The notes under the pieces: model-generated | The model's database searches: none | Seen by the model: the letters and a program-made list of their open reading frames with translations, nothing else | What the model was told of the DNA's origin: nothing | Made by a program: the position numbers and the translations under genes | Assembly: GCA_013122435.1 (NCBI GenBank) | Contig: WYDT01000002.1 | Coordinates: 1 to 64,000 of the forward strand | Source of the DNA: Chloroflexi bacterium AL-N1 | GTDB taxonomy: Bacteria; Chloroflexota; Chloroflexia; Chloroflexales; Roseiflexaceae | Length of the DNA: 64,000 nt | Direction: 5' to 3' | Part shown: in pieces, positions 45,642 to 55,904 of the stretch | Position numbering within the stretch: the stretch's first letter is position 1 | How the letters are laid out: the number at the start of each line of letters is the position of its first letter

Positions 45642-48500
45642 ATGGAAAAGCAGACAATCCCTTCCCCTATGTCGATTGTAGATACTTTGCTTTCGTTGCC
45701 ATCTGAGCAACGGAAACACTGGTTAGAGATGCATCAAGATCTGTTAGATTATCAGGTTGTTGCAGCAATGAAAATCTATAGTGATGAGCGATTACTTTCC
45801 GAGCCACAAGTCGCTGATGCGGTATCTCGTTGCGCGATCCTTGTGGCCGATTTACTTCCTGCCGATCCGCTGGCCTACCCCCTGGCCTGCTGGACCCGTG
45901 GCAACTGGGAAGCGTACCATAACCCCAAAGAAGCCATTACCTACTACGAACAAGCGAATTTCCATTACCAGAACGTGGGCGAAATGCTCAGTGTTGCACG
46001 ATTGTGTGGCAACCTGGTGTTTGTCTACACCGATTGCGGACGTTTCGAAGAGGCCCAGCAAGCCTATGAACAGGCCCGTACGATCTACCTGGCAGATGGT
46101 TCGGGAGCAGAAGAGTACTGGCAGGCGCTGGAACAGAACTATGGCTGGCTGCTCCAGAACCAGGGCCATTATGAAGAGGCTTTAATTGTCCACAAGCGAG
46201 CCCTCACATTGGCTGAACAATACAACCCTGGGTATGTCGCCGAGGTGCAAGTTAATCAAGCACTTGTATTTGGGATGCTAGGGCGGCTAAATGACTGTGA
46301 AGAATTACTTCTTGCTGCACGTCAGACTGCTGTACAACATGAGCAAAATCTTAATATTGCCAAGATAGATATGGATCTAGGTTATTTGGCAATTGCTCAG
46401 GGCCATCCAGCCCACGCGTTATGCTGGCTACAACTCGCAGAGCAACGTTTTACTACATTACAAAATATGATGGAGATAGGAAAGGTTAAATTCGATCAAG
46501 CATCTCTATTTGAACGTTTGGGTGTATTTTCTGAAGCGCGACAAACCTATCTACAAGCGTACAATAGCTTCATGTCCCATGAAGTATACGCTTTTGTCGG
46601 GCAAACACTGGTACGTTGGGCTGTTACCTGTCGTTTAGACGGTGAGTATCAACAGGCCAAACAACTGCTTGAGCAAGCAAAAACATTATGGCAGTCCTGC
46701 AATCAAACATACTGGTTGTCTCTCATTGCACTGGAGCAGGCAGCGTTAGCGCTTGATCAACAGGACGATACAAAGGCATTGTCCTTAATAAAATCACCTT
46801 TGGCTACGGTTGATAATTTGGCACTTAATGCTCAACGTCATCTGTTATTGGGGAAAGCTTTTGCAGTGCAGTGGCACACCGACGGTAGTGTAACATCTCA
46901 GAATCAATCACAACAGTTCTACAATCAGGCACTTCAATTTGCCCAGACCCACGGCGATCGTTGGATGGAGCGACAGGCATTGGCTGAGTTGGGGAAATTA
47001 CTCCTTTACAGTGAGGCATCATTAGCACAGCAATATCTCGAAGATGCTGCTATACTCGATGATCTGACACGTCAGGCGTTAAGCGTCGAGGAACTCAAGG
47101 CGGGCTTTCAGTCTCAGTCGAGTGATGTATTACAATTGCTGGTGCGTCAGGCTATGGAACAGCAACGACCATGGTCTGCTTTAACCTATACCTGGCGGAT
47201 GAAGGGCAGTGCTTTACTTGATCTGCTTACTGCAACAACAGAGACGCGTCAAAGGGTACCAGAGGGTCAGTCGGAGATTGAACAGATACGCCAACAATTG
47301 GCCAGTGAACGCTGGCATCTGGCCCGACAGATCCGTGAAGATCCAGAACATCAGCGTGAGCAGCAAGACACGATCATCAGGGCACTAGAGACGCAGTTAG
47401 CCCAGGCACGCCGTAAGTATAACTATACCATCGATAATCCCCATATACATCTTGCTGATCCTCAAGCTTTACTACAACAGATAGATGCGGATGTGTTGAT
47501 TGAATATGTACTGTGTGATGATGATATCCTTGCTATTTATGCCACCCGAGAAGGGCATTGCTCTACCACACGCATAGCTGATACTACTGCTCTGTTGGAT
47601 CTACTTGATGAATTACAGTTAAATATCACGAATGTGATTACCCAGTCTGTTGACCATCGTGCTCAGTATATGCAAGCATGGTTAGATGAATGCCTGCCAT
47701 GGCTCGAACAGGCATACGATCTGTTGATTACCCCTCTTAAGCCATTACCAAAGGATGCTCGGTTACTGATTGCTCCATGTGATCCACTCTATTTGTTTCC
47801 TTTTGCTGCTTTGTGGAATGGTGCAACCTATTTGATCGAGCAGCACGAAATACAGATAACACCGAGTGGTGCATTGCTGGCAGTGTCGGCATCTCCAAAC
47901 ATTGGTAGTGCTCCCCCACTTGTGATTGCCTCATCGGCTGGTGAGTATCTTGCTGCAGTTCAGGATGAGGTAGATGCCATTCAAAAAGCTTTGCCGGAAA
48001 GTGTGTGTCTGGTTGATGATCCTTTGGCTCTGGACACACTTACTAATCTTTCTGAGTCACCTCGTATACTACATATTGCTGCCCACAGCTTTTTACGCTC
48101 AGATCTTCCTCTGCTGTCGGCCCTCCAATTAGAGGGTGGTATGCTCTCGGTAGAACAATGTTATGATCTCCCATTGCAGAACACGGAACTGGTGACGTTA
48201 AATGGTTGTACCACAGCCACAGGTTTTGAAACAGGGGGCGCATTGCTCGCCTTTCAATCGGCCTTTTTTGTCGCTGGGGCCAGTAATGTGATCAGTAGCC
48301 TATGGGCTGTTGATGATCAGACAGCCGCCGCCTTTATGTCGCAGTTTTATCAGAGCTATGCTATGGGTATGTCATCGACGGCTGCGTTACGTCAGACTCA
48401 ACTCACCTTACTCCAAAATCCTCCTACCAATCACCCAGCCATCTGGTCGGCTTTTGCCTGTGGTGGTCCTGGTAGTAAATCTGTTAAAAAGAGACATTAA
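45642..48500 (+). CDS. TPR-CHAT protein (caspase-fold protease-like)
   Basis: ATG at 45642 (a TTG directly precedes it). The 952-residue protein has tetratricopeptide units over about residues 80-560 (e.g. NLVFVYTDCGRFEEAQQAYEQARTIYL, NYGWLLQNQGHYEEALIVHKRALTLAEQ). A coiled segment at about 540-610 is followed by a C-terminal CHAT domain. The catalytic dyad is present: His in RILHIAAHSFL (about residue 815) and Cys in LVTLNGCTTATG (about 856). ISSLWAVDDQTAAAFM and HPAIWSAFACGG complete the fold. Family members are cysteine proteases or degenerate relatives. The position behind sigma and anti-sigma genes suggests that the anti-sigma protein is its substrate. Confidence 0.88.
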   Translation: MEKQTIPSPMSIVDTLLSLPSEQRKHWLEMHQDLLDYQVVAAMKIYSDERLLSEPQVADAVSRCAILVADLLPADPLAYPLACWTRGNWEAYHNPKEAITYYEQANFHYQNVGEMLSVARLCGNLVFVYTDCGRFEEAQQAYEQARTIYLADGSGAEEYWQALEQNYGWLLQNQGHYEEALIVHKRALTLAEQYNPGYVAEVQVNQALVFGMLGRLNDCEELLLAARQTAVQHEQNLNIAKIDMDLGYLAIAQGHPAHALCWLQLAEQRFTTLQNMMEIGKVKFDQASLFERLGVFSEARQTYLQAYNSFMSHEVYAFVGQTLVRWAVTCRLDGEYQQAKQLLEQAKTLWQSCNQTYWLSLIALEQAALALDQQDDTKALSLIKSPLATVDNLALNAQRHLLLGKAFAVQWHTDGSVTSQNQSQQFYNQALQFAQTHGDRWMERQALAELGKLLLYSEASLAQQYLEDAAILDDLTRQALSVEELKAGFQSQSSDVLQLLVRQAMEQQRPWSALTYTWRMKGSALLDLLTATTETRQRVPEGQSEIEQIRQQLASERWHLARQIREDPEHQREQQDTIIRALETQLAQARRKYNYTIDNPHIHLADPQALLQQIDADVLIEYVLCDDDILAIYATREGHCSTTRIADTTALLDLLDELQLNITNVITQSVDHRAQYMQAWLDECLPWLEQAYDLLITPLKPLPKDARLLIAPCDPLYLFPFAALWNGATYLIEQHEIQITPSGALLAVSASPNIGSAPPLVIASSAGEYLAAVQDEVDAIQKALPESVCLVDDPLALDTLTNLSESPRILHIAAHSFLRSDLPLLSALQLEGGMLSVEQCYDLPLQNTELVTLNGCTTATGFETGGALLAFQSAFFVAGASNVISSLWAVDDQTAAAFMSQFYQSYAMGMSSTAALRQTQLTLLQNPPTNHPAIWSAFACGGPGSKSVKKRH

Positions 48501-48694
48501 AGAAATAAAGTTACTTGTATATCTATATTTGCTCAGTAATAACGGCATTTTGTAGTGGTAAATATAAATAATCTGTCATTTTTTTCCAAAGCAGACAATT
48601 ACACGCCAAAAACAGTCCCTGATGCTCCTCTTTCTTGGTAGGATAGGATTTTTACTATCAAAAGGATAACGATATCAACTGGGGAGGATTATCT

Positions 48695-51600
48695 ATGGGT
48701 TATCGAGTTATTCTTTTTGTCTCAATGTTTAGCTTATTAATGGCAAACATGACTTTTCCACAGGTCTCTCATCAGCAAACTCCTACAACCAATACTGTTT
48801 TTGCTTCAACACAGACTAGAGCATCTAATCCCTTACCCAGTGGCTGTGGGCGTGTCACGCCCCCCACCGAAGAAGAGGTCGCATGCTGTCTCAATGGCAC
48901 TGTCTATTTCGATGGTGGGGTGGTTGAGGATGCCGAGGTCATTATCCGCAATAAACGCGGTGATCAGAAGATAGAGACGACCAAAATGTACCTGGACAGC
49001 GAGACTCCTGGGTATCGCTTGAGTCTGAGTGCGCCACCGCTCAATGTGCAAAGTGGTGATACTATTGAGATCACTGTGCGGCATAAAGAGCATACCCGAA
49101 CGCTTGAATACACCGTACGTCCCGGTAGCCAACAGGTCGATATAGTCATTCCAAGCGAACAAGGCAATGACTATAATGTTGGTCCACGGTTATGGTTTCA
49201 GGATGATGCCAAAGATGTCGCTGCACCTCGTGATATCGCGCTGGGTATCAATGGTCAGCTCTACGTTATCGATGGTGTCAATCTACGGGTACAGAGCTTT
49301 ACCTCCAACGGGCAGAATGTGGTTGTGCAGGGTACCCGCGGCTCTGGAAAAGGTGAGTTCCTCGACCCTCGCGCTATTGCAGTTGATCCTGATGGCAACA
49401 TTTACGTGTTGGATACAGGGAATGGTCAAATCCACAAATTTGATAGCACCCTTACGCCCGTGACAAGCTGGGATGGTTTTCGTGCTTCAGATGGATTTGC
49501 AGGTGCTCCATACCGTAATTATCGCGGTTTGGCAGTTGATGCCGATGGTTTTATGTACGTTGCCATGGTCGAGGGCAAACCGGCAACGCAGAACGTCATT
49601 CTCCAATACGATAGTGAGGGCCAGCAGGTTGATGTTTGGGGTGAAGGTGATTTGCGTGATCCCCGCGATATTGCTATCAATGATGAAGGGCATGTTGTGG
49701 TGGCGGACGATGATCGCATTGTAACCTTCAAAAATAACGACCGTTCACCAACCACCATATCTATTGGCTATAAGATACGTCGTCTGTCTATCGATCCACG
49801 CGGGGATATTTATGTGGTCACCAATAATGATGACATTCGCAAATACAGGAGTTATGGCACATTGTTAGGAACATGGCAGGGTGATCAGGTCGATCGGTTA
49901 TGGCAGGTGCAAGGGATTGCTGCTGATGCCAACAATGTCTATATCGCTGATTGGCAGCTTGGCCCGATCAGTAGCTTCAATACCCAGGGTGTCTACAGTC
50001 AGAGTTGGGGCAAAAGTGCTTTACCAGGCAGACGCTTCAATGGACCATCCGATGTTGCTGTTGATAGTGAGAACAACATCTATGTCATAGAGAAAGAACA
50101 TGCGCGGGTTCAGAAATTCAAGAGCACTGGTGCATTTGATACCAGCTGGGGTAGATACGGTAGTAAAGATGGGGAATTCAAAGAACCTCACGGTATTGCT
50201 ATCGACGCGTCTGACAATGTCTACATTGCTAACACAGGCAACCATCGTATTCAAAAGTTTACCAAAGATGGTAACTTTGTTGAACAATGGAATGAGCAAG
50301 CGTTTTACAATCCAACTGAGCTTGCTATTGCCCCAAATGGAGACGTGTATATTGCTGATGCCGGCAATAATTATATGCAAACACGTAAAGCGAATAGTGG
50401 AAACTTTTCGATATGGGGTGAAGGCGTCTTTGATGGGCTTAGTGATGTGGCACTCGACTCGGCAGGTACGGTGTATACGCTGGATGCTGCATCGAATCAG
50501 ATCAAGCGCTTCTCTGCCAATGGCAACCCTGTTGATGTGTGGGACATCGCAAGCAAATTGTCGCATGAACTTCCTGGTTATACGACATATGGTATCGATA
50601 TTGATACTGACGACAATGTGTATGTGACTGTGCAAAGCAATGATGGGCTCCACGCTGTCTACAAATTCGACAAAAACGGTGCTTTGCTCACCAATCTGGG
50701 TCAGGCAGACCTTGGATTGCCTCATGGGATAACGCTCGACCGGAGTGGTAATGTCTATGTGACGGATATGCAAACGCATAGTGTTGCTATCTTCCGTCCT
50801 ACCACTGCAAACCAGCCCATTGCGACCATCAACCATATCAATAAGCGCACCTTTGCCCCTGGCGACCAGCTTCAAGCCTATGGTATGGGCCAGGACAGCG
50901 ATGCCACACCGGACGATATTACAAAATATGAGTGGTATTCGGATAAAGATGGCAAATTAGGATCTGCGGCTGCACTGGTTTATCCCATCGACAAACTACA
51001 GCCTGGGACACATCAATTGTCGTTTTGGGTGCGTGATGGCGAAGGTGAGTGGTCCAAACCAACAAGCATCCGTATTACCAACACTGCTGTCAGCCAGACC
51101 GAGTGGACGATGTTGCTGTATCTCGCTGGAGACTACAGTGATGGTGGAAGCCTCTACAATACGTTTGATGAACTGATCGACCGGCTGGGCAAGAGCTTCC
51201 GTAATACCAATGTACGCATTGCAGCCATGATCGATGGACCACGTGATAATGATACCTTTCGTGTTACAGTGACACCAGGCACCGTATCGACACCTGCTAC
51301 TGTTGATAGACAAAGACATCCTGAACAGGAACAAGCGATGGATAAATCAGCAACTCTGGCGCAGTTTATCCAATGGGGGCAGCGGACATTTCCCGCCGAT
51401 CATTACTATCTCTCGGTTGCAAATCACGGGCAGGCGGTACAGGGTATTGCCTGGGATACCACATCTGCCTCGGATGGAAGTGCCTATCTTACACCGCAGG
51501 AATTGCGTGAGGCACTTGGGGCAGATGGTGTTGTCCCTGTCGATATCATCCATCTCGATGCTTGCTCCCTCAACCTTTTCGAGGTCGCCTATGAACTACG

Positions 51601-52396
51601 TGAGAGATCGGAAGTTGTGATAGCTTCACAATATCTGGCGTGGGATTTCTTTGCCTACGATCAGTATGTGGACACTTTTACGCCTCAGACAACTGCTCAA
51701 GCTGCCTCCCAAACAATTGTGGAGACCTATGCAGAGTTGGCCCGTGAACATGAAGTACCTTTTACCATTTCGGCGATGGATGTGGAACGCGTTGAACCGG
51801 CTGCTCAGGCTATTGATGCATTAGCTACTGAACTACGCACACGTGTCAACAATGGGCAAATTGATTCCGAACAGATGTCAGTGATCTGGCAGGAAACGCG
51901 CAAGTTCGAGAGTGATGGCAACTGGATTAACAATGAGGATGATTGGTATATCGATCTGGTTCACTGGACCGAGCAGATCGCTGATGCTGATTTCCATGCT
52001 GATGTGACACAAGTCGCCAACAACTTACGAGCTGAGTTGACGACCAGCAAACAACCATTTGTGGTTGCCAATGAGGTATCCAGTGGTCGTTTTCCATTAC
52101 ATATCGATAAGGATGGAACCTATATTGATTTAAGCCATTCCCATGGTGTATCAATCTTCTTCCCAGGGAAGTCTCAACGCGGAACATTTGCTTATGATCT
52201 CTACAAAAAGAACGAACTCTTTGGCTTTACAGCAGTGACCAGTTGGACCAGTTTCCTCGAAGTGGGTCTGGGTGTATTGCCACCAGGAGGAATACTCGAG
52301 CCGTTTCCGGATCCGCTAGAACCATTGCAACCGGAAGAGCCAACGCAGCCTGAACCTACACCGGAACGGATCTTTTTGCCGATGATCCAGCGCTAG
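48695..52396 (+). CDS. Secreted NHL-propeller / clostripain-family (C11) peptidase
   Basis: ATG at 48695 follows GGGGAGGATTATCT. A signal peptide (MGYRVILFVSMFSLLMANM) leads into a carboxypeptidase-like beta domain (residues about 50-150), then many NHL repeats (GNIYVLDTGNGQIHKFD, DNVYIANTGNHRIQKFT) to about 700 and an Ig-like domain. The C11 domain (WTMLLYLAGDYSDGG) has His911 in SVANHGQ and Cys957 in HLDACSLNLFE. The tail is Pro/Glu-rich and ends FLPMIQR. At 1,233 residues it is a large extracellular caspase-fold protease, and cleavage after Arg is the family habit. It lies 194 bases behind the TPR-CHAT gene. Confidence 0.88.
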   Translation: MGYRVILFVSMFSLLMANMTFPQVSHQQTPTTNTVFASTQTRASNPLPSGCGRVTPPTEEEVACCLNGTVYFDGGVVEDAEVIIRNKRGDQKIETTKMYLDSETPGYRLSLSAPPLNVQSGDTIEITVRHKEHTRTLEYTVRPGSQQVDIVIPSEQGNDYNVGPRLWFQDDAKDVAAPRDIALGINGQLYVIDGVNLRVQSFTSNGQNVVVQGTRGSGKGEFLDPRAIAVDPDGNIYVLDTGNGQIHKFDSTLTPVTSWDGFRASDGFAGAPYRNYRGLAVDADGFMYVAMVEGKPATQNVILQYDSEGQQVDVWGEGDLRDPRDIAINDEGHVVVADDDRIVTFKNNDRSPTTISIGYKIRRLSIDPRGDIYVVTNNDDIRKYRSYGTLLGTWQGDQVDRLWQVQGIAADANNVYIADWQLGPISSFNTQGVYSQSWGKSALPGRRFNGPSDVAVDSENNIYVIEKEHARVQKFKSTGAFDTSWGRYGSKDGEFKEPHGIAIDASDNVYIANTGNHRIQKFTKDGNFVEQWNEQAFYNPTELAIAPNGDVYIADAGNNYMQTRKANSGNFSIWGEGVFDGLSDVALDSAGTVYTLDAASNQIKRFSANGNPVDVWDIASKLSHELPGYTTYGIDIDTDDNVYVTVQSNDGLHAVYKFDKNGALLTNLGQADLGLPHGITLDRSGNVYVTDMQTHSVAIFRPTTANQPIATINHINKRTFAPGDQLQAYGMGQDSDATPDDITKYEWYSDKDGKLGSAAALVYPIDKLQPGTHQLSFWVRDGEGEWSKPTSIRITNTAVSQTEWTMLLYLAGDYSDGGSLYNTFDELIDRLGKSFRNTNVRIAAMIDGPRDNDTFRVTVTPGTVSTPATVDRQRHPEQEQAMDKSATLAQFIQWGQRTFPADHYYLSVANHGQAVQGIAWDTTSASDGSAYLTPQELREALGADGVVPVDIIHLDACSLNLFEVAYELRERSEVVIASQYLAWDFFAYDQYVDTFTPQTTAQAASQTIVETYAELAREHEVPFTISAMDVERVEPAAQAIDALATELRTRVNNGQIDSEQMSVIWQETRKFESDGNWINNEDDWYIDLVHWTEQIADADFHADVTQVANNLRAELTTSKQPFVVANEVSSGRFPLHIDKDGTYIDLSHSHGVSIFFPGKSQRGTFAYDLYKKNELFGFTAVTSWTSFLEVGLGVLPPGGILEPFPDPLEPLQPEEPTQPEPTPERIFLPMIQR

Positions 52397-52415
52397 TGTT
52401 GCTACAGACAGAGCT

Positions 52416-52441
52416 ACGAGGCAGCCAGCCAGCTGCCTCGT
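52416..52441 (+). terminator. Terminator after the clostripain-family gene
   Basis: ACGAGGCAGC (52416-52425), loop CAGCCA, GCTGCCTCGT (52432-52441), followed by TTGTGTGTG: a stable 10-bp GC-rich stem 19 bases past the stop. Confidence 0.75.
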
Positions 52442-52525
52442 TTGTGTGTGGTTTGAGAGGAGGGAGAAACTACTTTTGTATAATGAATTCTGAGCCTGTG
52501 ATGTTTTTTTCAGTGAATGAATAAT

Positions 52526-55152
52526 CTACCAACCAGCTAAAGGACCAATGCCCTGATATGATGGATCTACTGTTTTTGCACAGACATCATATTCACCATT
52601 GTTTCGTACGCATTGAAGGTACAGATGAGTAAGATCTTGAGCGGTCTGTAACTCTGCCTCTAAATCTCGACCTTGAATAGCGTTATCAATAGCCTGATAA
52701 AGCCAGTATGGATCAAAATGATGGTCTGAAAAAAGATCTTGACTTTGGAATGTCATAGGATTGTCTAGGACTGGTAAATATGCTTCATACAACTCAATTG
52801 TTTCCGGTGATGTTCGGGCGGTAAATGTCTGCGATTGTGCAACAGATCGTCTAGCTGGAAATGAGTCCATTGCAACCGCAGTTGCCTCATTACTGAGATA
52901 TGTAAGCCAAGTCCAACATGCCTGCGAATTTTGGCTTTGTGCCGAAATATACATGCCAGCTACACGAACATTCCGAGCCTGAGTGCCATGATCTGCTAAG
53001 GGAGGAACCACAAATCTTGATGTGAATCCTCCTCATTCAGCAGAGCGTACATTATCACCATTGGCTGTGTAGGTTAACCACATAGCCGTTTTACCATTAC
53101 TGATAACATCAATCATTGCTCCTCCTTTATACCCTGGTAATTCTTGGTAGGCAGAAGCCTGCTGTAGTAGTGTTACGTAGTATGTCAGAGCGTGTATAAC
53201 ATTTGTGTTGGTGAAATCTGGTTCTGGACCTTGGGAACCGTTACGGCTAATTGATGCTCCAAATTGATTAAGAAAAAAACGGATATCTTGTGGCCCTGCA
53301 AAAGTCAGACCGTAACCATAGTGTTGTTATGCCTCTGTAGTGCCAGTCATTTGGAATGCCAGATCACGGAAGTCGCCAAGTGATAGGTCTGATGCAGGTG
53401 GAGTTACTCCTGTTGTTTGGAATAATGCTTCATTGTACGCTAATGCCTGTAGCTGAATATACCATGGAAGCCATGCATGCTGTTTTCTCTTTCAAAAGGA
53501 GTAAATAAGGCCTGAGGGTAATCCTGTGTATTAAAAGTGCTATCAGCGTCCATGAATGGATCTAAATTGAGAGTTGCAGTAAGCACATTACCAGGTAGAG
53601 ATGTTGGCCAAGTAAAGCAGTCTGTTTGATTTGCCATTTGTAAAAAGTCAGGTACCACATCTGCTCCAATTGACATGTCCGCAGGGATGAGTTCAACTTG
53701 TATATCTGGATGGTTACGCGTAAAACGTGTTAGAACTGGTGCTATCTGTTGATCCATTGATGTGCCAAAACGAATAACACGAACATCCTCGGGAGGAATA
53801 GCAGGTGTTGCAACTACAATTGTTTCGATATCTTGAGTTGAGTCATTTTGTGACTCAGCAATACTTTGAGTCATCTGTTCTTGTGCGTTGTTTAAAGCCT
53901 CTTCTGCTGACAATATGTTACTTATAGTTTGATTCCATGCATCATGTACTGAAAACCACAACTGATCGTTCATGATTGGCTTATTGATTGGAGATTGTTC
54001 TAGGCCTGTTTTTAGTGCAGTTACAAAGGCGCTATCTTTGTTTTCAAACACATTACTTTGTTCTGCAAGTGAACGACGAGCTGGTACCTCACTCATGAGG
54101 AGATTGTCTATATTAGGAGGTGGTTGTTTGCTCAAAAACGAGAGCCAAAGCCAGGCTGCTTCTGGATGAAGTGTCCCTTGACTGATGACATAACCAAGCT
54201 GTCCTGGGAGATAATAAGGTAATGATAGTAGGGGCATTGGTATATAACCAACTTCAAAATCATCTGTTTCGTCTATTGTTGATATAGCATAATTTGCATC
54301 CCACATGGCTAGTTGTTGCTTCTGTACTAAATCAGTAACTACATTTGGTATAAAGACTGGCTCAGGTGATGAATTATCACCTGTCTCAGGGTACCAGAGA
54401 GCACCTGCCTCTACCATTTCATGAGTATTCTCAAGAGCAACGACTATGCCTGGAGTGTTTATAATTCCTTCTTCTGTAAATGTAGTAAAAGGATCAATAT
54501 CAGTTTGTTCAAATGTAGCCATTAACGCTGAAAATCCTAGATCACCTGTCATTAAGCCATACATGGTAGTTTGCGAACCCTGCTTTTGCGAAAGCTCACC
54601 TGATAGATTGAGCAAGTCTGTCCAAGTAGTTGACTCTGAAAGATCTTGTTCCCCCATTTCAAGAACATAAGAACGATTGAACGCTAGAATGGGAGCTGAT
54701 GCAATCACTGGTACGCTATAAATTTGATTATCATCACTTATGGACTCAAAAGCACGTGGGTAGTAATCAGAAATATCAAACGATTGATCGCTATCAATGA
54801 ATGGCTTGAGATTAAAAACATAATTACGAGATATATCTTTTGGCGTGAGATAGGTAAACGCAGTATCTGCGGCTTCTACTGTGCTTTTTACTTGATTTGA
54901 GGGATCTGAAATAGCTTGGTCAAGGTCAATGAAAATCACTCGAACATCGAGGTTTTTAGCATGAAATTGCTCGATAAGTGGCTCAAAATATGCTCTGTCA
55001 ACTGCTGATGCCCCAAAGGTGATGGTGACGTGTGATGAATCGGCATTTGAATTTGGGGATACGATTTCTTTAGATTCAGCCTGATAAAAGTCTGATATAC
55101 AACTATTTAATAAAATTAATGCCAGTAAAAAGGCAGACACCCTTCTCTTCAT
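52526..55152 (-). pseudogene. Tandem double solute-binding lipoprotein, second half decayed
   Basis: ATG at 55152 starts a lipoprotein signal (MKRRVSAFLLALILLNSC). The first extracellular solute-binding domain (SBP_bac_1 type) is intact: VTITFGASAVDRAYFEPLIEQF... IYSVPVIASAPILAFNRSYV... AAWLWLSFLSKQP... EVPARRSLAEQ. After a linker a second similar domain begins (VRVIRFGTSMDQQIAPVLTRF). It is hit by a frameshift near 53460, TAA near 53326 and TGA near 53040, then reads on to ACWTWLTYLSNEAT... DSFPARRSVAQ and a stop at 52526. The 570-codon 5' part (53440-55152) could still give a one-domain lipoprotein. No permease genes are adjacent. Confidence 0.75.
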
Positions 55153-55213
55153 TCAGCGATCTCCTTACATATTTAATATGCCCTTATTGACGTTCTTATC
55201 TATGACAGTATAT

Positions 55214-55263
55214 TTAGAAACAGGATACGTTACAACTTTGTAACTTACATATCCTGTTTCTAA
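55214..55263 (-). terminator. Nested hairpin between the small secreted gene and the binding protein
   Basis: Outer arms of 14 bp are perfect (TTAGAAACAGGATA at 55214-55227; TATCCTGTTTCTAA at 55250-55263), and a perfect inner GTTACA-ACTT-TGTAAC stem lies inside. No T-run; it could be a terminator, attenuator or RNA-stability element. Confidence 0.55.
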
Positions 55264-55297
55264 TCCGCATTCAATGGAGTAGTATTATAGCCTACAT

Positions 55298-55675
55298 CTA
55301 TCTACTTCTTGCTGACTCTAAAGTATCATCGAATGCTGAAAGGTTACCATTGAATTTAAAGAAGTAGTCATCAGAAAATGAACTACCTATGACCCAGAAG
55401 GAATTCTGATAATTGATACTTGCATAGAGTGTAGAGTCATACGTGCCTGCTGGTTGCCAAAAGGAGCTTGTTAAATTATTGAATGATCCAAAAGATGGTA
55501 TTCCTGAGCCAGGAAAGAGTACAGCTTTATTAGGCGGTGAGTCCACGCAATCGTAAAACCTGTGAAAATCCAGGTTGGCAGTTGTTGTAGCGGCCTGACT
55601 TAAGGAAGTACCGAGCACCAAACTAACGAAGATTCCCAAAAGAATTGCGGACATACGAAACTTACGACCCTTCAT
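55298..55675 (-). CDS. Small secreted hypothetical protein, 125 residues
   Basis: ATG at 55675 follows AGAAGGAGTTTTT. A signal peptide (MKGRKFRMSAILLGIFVSLVLGTSLSQA) is followed by about 97 mature residues rich in Ser, Asn, Tyr and Phe (ASINYQNSFWVIGSSFSDDYFFKFNG), suggesting a small extracellular beta domain. No cysteine pair is obvious and no family recognised. It is transcribed towards the solute-binding gene, with a strong hairpin in the gap. Confidence 0.65.
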   Translation of the reverse strand: MKGRKFRMSAILLGIFVSLVLGTSLSQAATTTANLDFHRFYDCVDSPPNKAVLFPGSGIPSFGSFNNLTSSFWQPAGTYDSTLYASINYQNSFWVIGSSFSDDYFFKFNGNLSAFDDTLESARSR

Positions 55676-55856
55676 AAAAACTCCTTCTAGAATAAAGTGA
55701 TATTCAACTTGGATGTATTGCTGGATAACCCAAATTATACATAATTAGTTTTTTTGTCAATAATGGCTTGTACCAAATAGTAAGTTAAGAAGAGTATGTT
55801 CTAATAAAATCACTATAGTATCTATGGTTTCCGCGTCCATCCAATCTTATATATAG

Positions 55857-55899
55857 TTCGTATACGAATAGATTGGTTACGAATGATTTGGGTACGAGT
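55857..55899 (+). promoter_or_regulatory. Candidate MarR operator array
   Basis: TTCGTATACGAA (55857-55868) is a perfect 12-bp palindrome. TACGAAT repeats at 55863 and 55878, and TACGAGT at 55893, spaced by exactly 15 bases, ending 6 bases before the MarR start. Confidence 0.6.
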
Positions 55900-55904
55900 A
55901 AAAA

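Noticed and set aside
44123-48500. A type III-E CRISPR (Craspase) locus
   Set aside because: There is no gRAMP/Cas7-11 gene, no Cas1 and no repeat array in the window. Only the TPR-CHAT and sigma logic is similar.
12837-53040. TGA reassigned to an amino acid, because many broken genes have in-frame TGA
   Set aside because: TAA and TAG also interrupt genes, frameshifts are frequent in the same genes, and many intact genes end normally in TGA. Ordinary decay explains the pattern better.
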